Source of the DNA: Ferruginibacter sp.
GTDB lineage: Bacteria; Bacteroidota; Bacteroidia; Chitinophagales; Chitinophagaceae
Direction of reading: 5' to 3'
Assembly (NCBI GenBank): GCA_025362765.1
Contig: JANYFI010000507.1
Location: 1-6,557, forward strand
DNA length: 6,557 bases
Shown: positions 1 through 5,113 of the stretch, one piece after another
How positions within the stretch are numbered: the first letter of the stretch is position 1
Layout of the letters: every line of letters begins with the position of its first letter
Made by a program: the position numbers and the translations under genes
Notes under the pieces: generated by a model
The model's input: only the letters and a program-made list of their open reading frames with translations
What the model was told of the DNA's origin: nothing
The model's database searches: none

Positions 1-1128
1 CTGCAGAAAGACAAAAATATTTTTAGAAAAGAACTTGAATGGATGCGTAAGCAGCCCAAAGCCCGTACCACCAAAAGTAAAAGCCGGCAGGATGCTTTCA
101 CGGAAGTAGAGGATAGGGTGAAGCTGAAAAAAGATGTGGAAGAGGTAAGCCTACAGGTGAAAATGACCAGGCTCGGCGGTAAAATATTAGAGTTGATTAA
201 AGTGCACAAAAGCTATGGTGACCTTCAGATTATGAAGGGTTTTGATTATACTTTTAAACGAGGCGAAAGAATTGGTGTGGTGGGTAAAAACGGCGTAGGC
301 AAATCTACCTTTTTAAAAATCGCCCTGCAGCAGGAAAAGCCTGATAGCGGAAAAATTAACCATGGGGATACAGTGGTGTTTGGCAATTTTAGCCAGGATG
401 GATTGATATATAAAGAAGATAAAAGGGCCATTGAATATGTGAAAGATATGGCGGAATATTTTCCGTTGAATGATGGCACAAAAATTAGTGCCAGTCAGTT
501 TATGGAAAAATTTGGCTTTTCGGCCGAACAGCAATTTACGCCGTTAAGTAAATTAAGTGGCGGAGAAAAAAGGCGGTTGCATTTAATGAGCGTACTTTTT
601 GTAAATCCCAATTTTTTGGTGCTGGATGAACCTACCAATGACCTGGATTTACAAACCCTTCGCACTCTGGAAGAATTTTTAATGGAATATCCTGGTTGTA
701 TTTTGATAGTAAGTCATGACCGTTATTTTATGGACAGGATGGTGGATCATTTGTTTGCATTTGAAGGCAATGGTGTCATCAGGGATTATCCGGGTAATTA
801 TACACAGTACAGGGAAGCTATCGCCAACGGCAGTTTAACGGATGACCGCCAATTGATGAAACAGGAGGTAAAGCCGGTTGAAGTGCCTCCGGTAGCAAGT
901 TCCTCCACCAACAGCCCTAAACTTTCGTTTAAAGAAAAAAGGGAACTGGAGCTGCTGGAAAAAGAAATGCCCGAATTACAAAAAGAAAAAGCACTGCTGG
1001 AAACAAAAATGAATGAAGGCAATCCGGCTTTTGATGCTTTGCAAAAAGCGGCAGAACGCATTGGCGCAATTGTACAATTACTGGATGAAAAAGAAATGCG
1101 CTGGCTGGAACTGAGTGAAAAAAATTAG
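1..1128 (+). CDS. uup: Uup-type ABC-F ATPase, C-terminal part (5' end outside window)
   Basis: This is a soluble tandem-ABC ATPase of the ABC-F class, which acts on ribosomes rather than in transport. The reading frame is open from base 1, so the first ATG (base 43) is internal and roughly 250 N-terminal residues with the first ABC domain are missing. Bases 1-165 encode a very basic inter-domain linker (RKQPKARTTKSKSR), the P-site tRNA-interaction region and typical of Uup. The second ABC domain starts near base 184. It has Walker A GKNGVGKST (283-309), signature LSGGE (553-567), Walker B LVLDEP followed by TNDLD (from 616), and the switch motif SHDRYF (712-729); all look intact. No membrane segments are seen. 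From about base 920 a Glu/Lys-rich coiled coil (KEKRELELLEKEMPELQ and on) matches the C-terminal DNA-binding domain that distinguishes Uup from EttA and other ABC-Fs. Family knowledge links Uup to ribosome function and to suppression of transposon excision. I am sure of ABC-F and fairly sure of Uup. No convincing terminator hairpin follows the stop. Confidence 0.88.
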   Translation: MQKDKNIFRKELEWMRKQPKARTTKSKSRQDAFTEVEDRVKLKKDVEEVSLQVKMTRLGGKILELIKVHKSYGDLQIMKGFDYTFKRGERIGVVGKNGVGKSTFLKIALQQEKPDSGKINHGDTVVFGNFSQDGLIYKEDKRAIEYVKDMAEYFPLNDGTKISASQFMEKFGFSAEQQFTPLSKLSGGEKRRLHLMSVLFVNPNFLVLDEPTNDLDLQTLRTLEEFLMEYPGCILIVSHDRYFMDRMVDHLFAFEGNGVIRDYPGNYTQYREAIANGSLTDDRQLMKQEVKPVEVPPVASSSTNSPKLSFKEKRELELLEKEMPELQKEKALLETKMNEGNPAFDALQKAAERIGAIVQLLDEKEMRWLELSEKN

Positions 1129-1140
1129 CTCTTTTAAGTA

Positions 1141-1167
1141 CACTGATTTTTACGAATTTCACTAATT
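1141..1167. repeat. Degenerate three-unit intergenic direct repeat
   Basis: Twelve bases after the ABC-F stop lie three adjacent units of about 9-10 bases: CACTGATTTT, TACGAATTT and CACTAATT. They share a (C/T)AC-N-(A/G)ATT(T) core. From memory, strings of CACGAATTT/CACTAATTT-like units occur between genes in many Bacteroidota genomes, so this may be a decayed copy of a dispersed repeat. The rest of the 1129-1316 gap is AT-rich and shows no other recognisable element or small gene. The repeat could also be chance similarity in AT-rich DNA. Confidence 0.35.
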
Positions 1168-1316
1168 GGTTATCAATACTTGTGTGGCCCTGAATGTAGA
1201 GAAAGAGAGAACTAAAACTCTTATGGCTGAAAGTGAATTTAAAAATTTTCTTCTATAAAAAAAATTGTCTAATCCGACAAAATTCGAGTAATTGATCTAA
1301 TCTAAAACCGCCAGTA

Positions 1317-2495
1317 ATGAACCAACGCTTTTACTCTTTAGATGTATTTCGCGGAGCCACGGTGGCTTTAATGATATTAGTAAATAATCCGGGTAGCTGG
1401 GCCCATATTTATACCCCGCTGGAACATGCTCCCTGGCACGGTGTTACTCCAACCGACCTGGTATTTCCCTTTTTTTTGTTTGCGGTAGGCAATGCTATGG
1501 CATTTGTATTACCAAAGCTGGAAGCAGCAGGTGAAAGTGTTTTCTGGAAAAAAGTCATTAAAAGAACAGTAATGATTTTTTTGATTGGCTTATTTCTCAA
1601 CTGGTTTCCTTTTATAAAATGGGAGGATGGTCACCTTGTTGCCAAGCCATGGGCCTACATTACAGCAGATGGGAAAGAGGCAGGCATACGCATCTTTGGC
1701 GTATTGCAACGCATCGCACTTTGCTATGGTTTGGCGGCTGTTATTGCGCATTTCGGCAAACAAAAAGGTGCTTTTTTGGTGGGTGCTTTTTTACTGCTGG
1801 CTTATTGGTTTATTTGTGTGGCAGCCAATCCAGCTGATCCATTTAGTTTAACCGGCTGGTTTGGAACAAAGATTGACCTTGCCCTGGTAGGGGAGGCGCA
1901 CATTTACAAAGGCGAAGGCAGTTCTTTTGACCCTGAAGGATTGATGAGTATTGTAGGGGCGGTAGTGCAGGTAATTTTTGGCTATCTCGCCGGCAGTTAC
2001 ATTCTGCAAAAGGGCAAAACTGCAGAAATGGTCAACGGCTTATTTGTCGCAGGTTGCGTGCTCATTTTTACCGGTTATTGCTGGGACATGGTTTTCCCCA
2101 TCAATAAAAAAATATGGACAAGCAGTTACACCGTTTACACAACCGGACTGGCATTGCTCATTCTCAGCGTGCTGATTTACAGCATTGAATTTAAGGGTTG
2201 GAAAGGATGGAGCACGCGTTTTTTTGATGTGTTTGGAAAAAACGCACTTTTTATTTTTGTAATGAGCGGCGTGCTACCGAGGTTGTTGGCGTTGATACAA
2301 ATACCTGCGGGTATTACCGCTGATGGTAAACCAAATTATCTTACCCCATTTGCCTGGTTTTATGAGCATGTCTGCAAACTGATTTTGCCGGCAGAACCAA
2401 GACTTGGCTCATTAATTTACGCCATTTGCTTTATCACCATGATGTGGAGCTTTGCGTGGGTGCTGGACAAAAAGAAAATTTATATCAGGGTGTAA
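1317..2495 (+). CDS. HGSNAT/NagX-like transmembrane acetyltransferase (COG4299/DUF5009 type)
   Basis: This is a 392-residue inner-membrane protein with about ten hydrophobic segments (near residues 13-29, 46-66, 82-99, 128-146, 151-170, 209-231, 238-260, 271-291, 305-327 and 368-386). It resembles human lysosomal heparan-alpha-glucosaminide N-acetyltransferase and bacterial NagX. The N-terminus SLDVFRG (7-13) followed by HAPWHGVTPTDLVFPFFLF (37-55) is the family hallmark. His37 aligns with the catalytic His269 of the human enzyme. Other shared blocks are GVLQR (128-132), DPEG (205-208), PINKKIWTSSY (261-271) and FGKNALFIF (306-314). The family transfers an acetyl group from cytoplasmic acetyl-CoA to an amino sugar across the membrane. 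The substrate here is unknown; glucosamine-type sugars are an inference. The ATG at 1317 is the first start after an in-frame TGA at 1293-1295, and no Shine-Dalgarno motif is visible. The last 11 bases overlap the convergent galactokinase gene. A T8 run (1470-1477) lies inside the conserved FPFFLF coding stretch. No link to the galactose genes other than position is evident. Confidence 0.9.
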   Translation: MNQRFYSLDVFRGATVALMILVNNPGSWAHIYTPLEHAPWHGVTPTDLVFPFFLFAVGNAMAFVLPKLEAAGESVFWKKVIKRTVMIFLIGLFLNWFPFIKWEDGHLVAKPWAYITADGKEAGIRIFGVLQRIALCYGLAAVIAHFGKQKGAFLVGAFLLLAYWFICVAANPADPFSLTGWFGTKIDLALVGEAHIYKGEGSSFDPEGLMSIVGAVVQVIFGYLAGSYILQKGKTAEMVNGLFVAGCVLIFTGYCWDMVFPINKKIWTSSYTVYTTGLALLILSVLIYSIEFKGWKGWSTRFFDVFGKNALFIFVMSGVLPRLLALIQIPAGITADGKPNYLTPFAWFYEHVCKLILPAEPRLGSLIYAICFITMMWSFAWVLDKKKIYIRV

Positions 2496-3648
2496 CGGTT
2501 AATTGTCGTGTCCCATCCGCTGTTGATACCACGTAGGCTTCCGGATCGATGTTAAATTGTTGCTTATAAGCTTCGCTGCTGGCTGTTATAAATTGGTCAA
2601 TCCCTTCTTTCTTTACAATATTGATGGTACAACCGCCAAACCCGCCGCCCATTAGTCTTGAGCCAATCACGTTGCTATCTTTCTTTGCCCATTCCACCAA
2701 AAAATCCAGTTCGGTACAACTTACTTCGTATAGTTTGCTTAAGCCTTCATGCGTGGCATACATAAGCTTTCCAAATTCAGCTATATTATCCTGTTGTAAC
2801 AGTTCAGCAGCTTTTTTTGCCCTTGTTATTTCTTCCACTACATAGCGGCAGCAGTTAAACACTTTTTCATCCATCAACAATTTAAATTGTGCTAAATCGC
2901 CCACACTGTTAATATCCCTGAAAGAATGAATATTTAAATGATTTTTTAAGATGGCCAATCCTTCTTCGCAGCGTTGCCGGCGCACATTGTATTCGCCTGT
3001 TACCAGAGCATGGGGTACTTTGCTGTTGATTAGTACAATTTTATATCCCTGCAAACGCAAGGGAAAGTATTGATGTTGCATTGTTTTGCAATCAAGCAAA
3101 ATCACTTCATCCTGCCTGCCCATCATATTGGCAAACTGGTCCATAATACCGCAGTTTACCTGCGGAAAATTGTGCTCAGCACGCTGGCAAAGCAGCGCCA
3201 GTTCTACTCTTCCCAACCCTGCCTGCAGCATTTCATTTAGAGCAAATGCAAGCCCGCCTTCTACGGCAGCAGACGAGCTCATCCCCGAACCGCGTGGAAT
3301 ATCTCCGGCAAAAACACAGTCAAATCCTTTTACCTCCTGCCCAAGTAATATGAATTCATTGATTACACTCAGTACATAATTTTTCCAGTTGTCTATTTTT
3401 TTAATGGTGGCGGCGGTAATGGTTAGCCGTTCATTGAAGTCCATCGCATAAAAATGTATGTCGCTGGAATTGTTTTGGGCAACGGCATAATAAATTCCTT
3501 TATCAATAGCGGCAGGCAATACAAAGCCGTCGTTATAATCTACATGTTCGCCAATTAAATTAATTCGCCCCGGCGAAAAATAGACGGCAGGCTCAGTGTG
3601 AAAATTTTCTCTAAAGCTATGTAAAACGGAAACAGCAATTGGGTTCAT
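2485..3648 (-). CDS. galK: Galactokinase
   Basis: This cytoplasmic GHMP-superfamily kinase phosphorylates alpha-D-galactose at C1 with ATP, the first committed Leloir step. At 387 residues it is full length. The galactokinase signature GRINLIGEHVDYNDG is at 27-41, with Arg28 in the catalytic-arginine position and Glu34, His35 and Asp37 for sugar binding. The ATP-binding GHMP loop PRGSGMSSSAA is at 118-128. Asp170 in CGIMDQ is the catalytic base. The third GHMP motif, GSRLMGGGFGGC, is at 329-340. All key residues are present, so the enzyme should be active. The start codon lies 3 bases after the epimerase stop on the same strand, so the two are co-transcribed and probably translationally coupled. 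The gene ends inside the convergent acetyltransferase gene (11-base overlap). No galT or galE is in the window, so galactose 1-phosphate must be used by enzymes encoded elsewhere. N-acetylgalactosamine kinase is a less likely alternative. Confidence 0.97.
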   Translation of the reverse strand: MNPIAVSVLHSFRENFHTEPAVYFSPGRINLIGEHVDYNDGFVLPAAIDKGIYYAVAQNNSSDIHFYAMDFNERLTITAATIKKIDNWKNYVLSVINEFILLGQEVKGFDCVFAGDIPRGSGMSSSAAVEGGLAFALNEMLQAGLGRVELALLCQRAEHNFPQVNCGIMDQFANMMGRQDEVILLDCKTMQHQYFPLRLQGYKIVLINSKVPHALVTGEYNVRRQRCEEGLAILKNHLNIHSFRDINSVGDLAQFKLLMDEKVFNCCRYVVEEITRAKKAAELLQQDNIAEFGKLMYATHEGLSKLYEVSCTELDFLVEWAKKDSNVIGSRLMGGGFGGCTINIVKKEGIDQFITASSEAYKQQFNIDPEAYVVSTADGTRQLTVTP

Positions 3649-3651
3649 TGT

Positions 3652-4611
3652 TTAGTTTAACGGAGTGATTTTATAGGTTGTTGTAAAAACCTGTGTTGTT
3701 TGAGGGGGCAAAGTTATCAAACCAATTCCATTATTAAACGCATCTGGTACGGCACTTAAATTTTCTATCGCAATACTGTTTCTGCCTGGTGGGGTATAAA
3801 TCTGCAAATAAGGATAAGTTGTATCAGGATGAATTTCTACCTGCAGTTTTTGAACAGGATCACGTAATACACACATCGGTTGATTAGCGTCAAAATCCAG
3901 TGAAAAACAGTTATCAAAAAAATGGTCGTTTATCGGTTGAAGTGAATTAAAATCTCGGTACGGCTGGGTTTCACCGTTCGGAACAAGGGTTTCGTCAAAC
4001 ACTACCCTCTCTTTACTTTGAAATTCCAGTTGCAGTTCATCTATTATTTTACCAAGGGTAAAATAAGGATGCCATCCATCCTGCATAGGGATATCACTAT
4101 CGGCTTTATTAATTATTTCTGTTGATATATCAAGGGTATGTTCTTTTCTAAGTGTGTAGGTAATGATACAATCATATTTAAAAGGATAACCTGCATTGTC
4201 GCCCGGATATGCATACTTTAATATGAGCACTGCCTTTTCTTCGTCTGTGTGCATCCCGGCTATTTCAAATGCAACATCATACAGCAGGCCGTGAATAGCA
4301 TTATCGCCCAGCATATATTTGTTCACGGTGTATTGTTTTGCCTCAAAATTATAACGGGCGTTTTTTATGCGGCAGGCAAAAGGCGAAAGCTTGCAGCTCT
4401 TCATTCCTTTTGTTTGCACGTTTGCAGCAAAATCTGCCGCACTATCATACTGCTCAATTACATTGGTAAGATGTGCATTGTGCCAGATAATAAATCCATG
4501 TAAAATTGCACCGCAATCCGGAATAATTTCCGCGGATGTTCCGGTGTGACTGTCTTTTAAAATAACTTTATCAAATCCTCCTTCGGTTTTTCTTTCGATA
4601 CTGAATGACAT
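3652..4611 (-). CDS. Aldose 1-epimerase family protein, probable galactose mutarotase
   Basis: This is a 319-residue cytoplasmic beta-sandwich protein without a signal peptide. Aldose 1-epimerases interconvert the alpha and beta anomers of hexoses, supplying the alpha-galactose that galactokinase needs. Visible active-site elements in order are Arg81 in the CRIKNARY block (family R-x-x-N-R-I-x region), His107 in NAIHG, His181 in DGWHPYF (general acid) and Glu283 in SIAIENLSAVPDAFN (general base). The GWHPYF form differs from the NHxYFNL form of classical GalM. It resembles YihR-type and other GalM-like subfamilies, so I give no galM symbol even though the role is probably the same. The ATG at 4611 is the first after an in-frame stop at 4674-4672; its upstream context is A-rich without a Shine-Dalgarno motif. 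It is the first gene of a two-gene operon with galK (3-base spacer). A 197-base divergent intergenic region precedes it and must hold its promoter, although I see no clear -7 box on this strand. Sure of the family; specificity is inferred from galK. Confidence 0.92.
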   Translation of the reverse strand: MSFSIERKTEGGFDKVILKDSHTGTSAEIIPDCGAILHGFIIWHNAHLTNVIEQYDSAADFAANVQTKGMKSCKLSPFACRIKNARYNFEAKQYTVNKYMLGDNAIHGLLYDVAFEIAGMHTDEEKAVLILKYAYPGDNAGYPFKYDCIITYTLRKEHTLDISTEIINKADSDIPMQDGWHPYFTLGKIIDELQLEFQSKERVVFDETLVPNGETQPYRDFNSLQPINDHFFDNCFSLDFDANQPMCVLRDPVQKLQVEIHPDTTYPYLQIYTPPGRNSIAIENLSAVPDAFNNGIGLITLPPQTTQVFTTTYKITPLN

Positions 4612-4808
4612 GCTGATTTTTTTGTAGTAGTGAATGTAATAAATACTTTTTATGAAAGAATAATACTGTGATTAAATATGGATAAATTATCTAATTCGGG
4701 TTTAAAAATAAAAAATTGATTAGCCATTGCATAAATTTGATGTAATTAACCCTTGCTTAACCAGCGTTTTTTTTTACTGCAATATTTTTACTTTTATAAC
4801 CCTTTGAG
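4612..4808. promoter_or_regulatory. Divergent promoter region between the galactose operon and the small membrane-protein gene
   Basis: The 197-base very AT-rich gap separates two divergently transcribed units, so promoters for both are expected here. On the plus strand there is one good -7 box match (4732-4739). On the minus strand no TAnnTTTG match was found, so the galactose operon promoter is not located. No clear inverted repeat suited to an operator and no coding frame were seen. A run of nine T (4767-4775) lies in the presumed leader of the plus-strand gene. Confidence 0.5.
4732..4739 (+). promoter_or_regulatory. Candidate Bacteroidota -7 promoter box (TAAATTTG)
   Basis: TAAATTTG matches the TAnnTTTG consensus of the primary sigma factor of Bacteroidota exactly. 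It would place a transcription start near 4746 and a leader of about 60 bases before the ATG at 4809. The nearest upstream TTG (4716-4718) is only 13 bases away, shorter than the usual gap of about 19-21, so the -33 element is weak or absent. In DNA this AT-rich a chance match is quite possible. Confidence 0.3.
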
Positions 4809-5111
4809 ATGGCAGATAGAAATGACAAAGCTCCCCATATACTCAATACTTCAGCTAACCTGTTAGGCATTTGCTTCCTGGTACTAACTTCATTAAAAGT
4901 GCTGAAACTAAATGAAACCACTTTTATAGATGAATGTACTGCCGTTGCCACTATTCTTTTTATGGCCGCCAGCATGATGTCGTTTCTTTCAATCCGAAGC
5001 GTCACGAAAAGATCGGCACATTATGAAAACATAGCAGACATCATTTTTTTATCCGGTCTTGCCTGTCTCTTTATCACCATCATGATGGTAACACTTAATA
5101 TTATAAAATGA
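4809..5111 (+). CDS. Small three-helix membrane protein of unknown function
   Basis: This gene encodes a 100-residue protein with three predicted membrane helices (near residues 17-34, 43-62 and 77-97). A short polar N-terminus carries HILNTSANLLG (10-20). A basic loop, RSVTKRSAHYENIAD (63-77), lies between helices 2 and 3. There is no signal peptide or catalytic motif. The layout (His-x-x-Asn near the start, acidic FIDE at 39-42 before helix 2, SIRS, then YENIAD before helix 3) resembles small uncharacterised membrane proteins I have seen in Bacteroidota and Proteobacteria, but I cannot name the family. The ATG at 4809 is the first after an in-frame TAA at 4797-4799. The composition and helix pattern favour this frame over the antisense frame covering 4757-5005. 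It is divergent from the galactose operon and convergent with mutL, with only 2 bases between the stops, so it is probably a single-gene unit. No function can be inferred from context. Confidence 0.8.
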   Translation: MADRNDKAPHILNTSANLLGICFLVLTSLKVLKLNETTFIDECTAVATILFMAASMMSFLSIRSVTKRSAHYENIADIIFLSGLACLFITIMMVTLNIIK

Positions 5112-5113
5112 TA

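Noticed and set aside
43..45. ATG at 43 as the start of the ABC-F gene
   Set aside because: The frame is open to base 1 and the codons before it (KNIFRKELEW) continue the conserved linker, so the gene begins outside the window.
1204..1224. AGAG...CTCT inverted repeat in the 1129-1316 gap as a hairpin or operator
   Set aside because: Only four pairs with mismatches inside and no T tract after it; not distinguishable from chance.
1470..1477. T8 run in the acetyltransferase gene (and T9 at 4767-4775) as phase-variation tracts
   Set aside because: Such runs are common in AT-rich genomes, the coding run simply encodes Phe/Leu of a conserved motif with the frame intact, and one sequence cannot show length variation.
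3086..3379. Plus-strand open frame of 97 codons inside galK
   Set aside because: It is antisense to the GHMP motif region of a canonical galactokinase and has a Ser/Pro-rich composition typical of a shadow frame.
4755..4775. Possible terminator: GCT-TAACC-AGC followed by nine T
   Set aside because: The stem is only three base pairs and no gene ends upstream on that strand; it lies in the presumed leader of the small gene.
4757..5005. Minus-strand open frame of 82 codons over the small membrane-protein gene
   Set aside because: Its translation has no coherent fold pattern, whereas the plus-strand frame gives three clean membrane helices and a start just after an in-frame stop.
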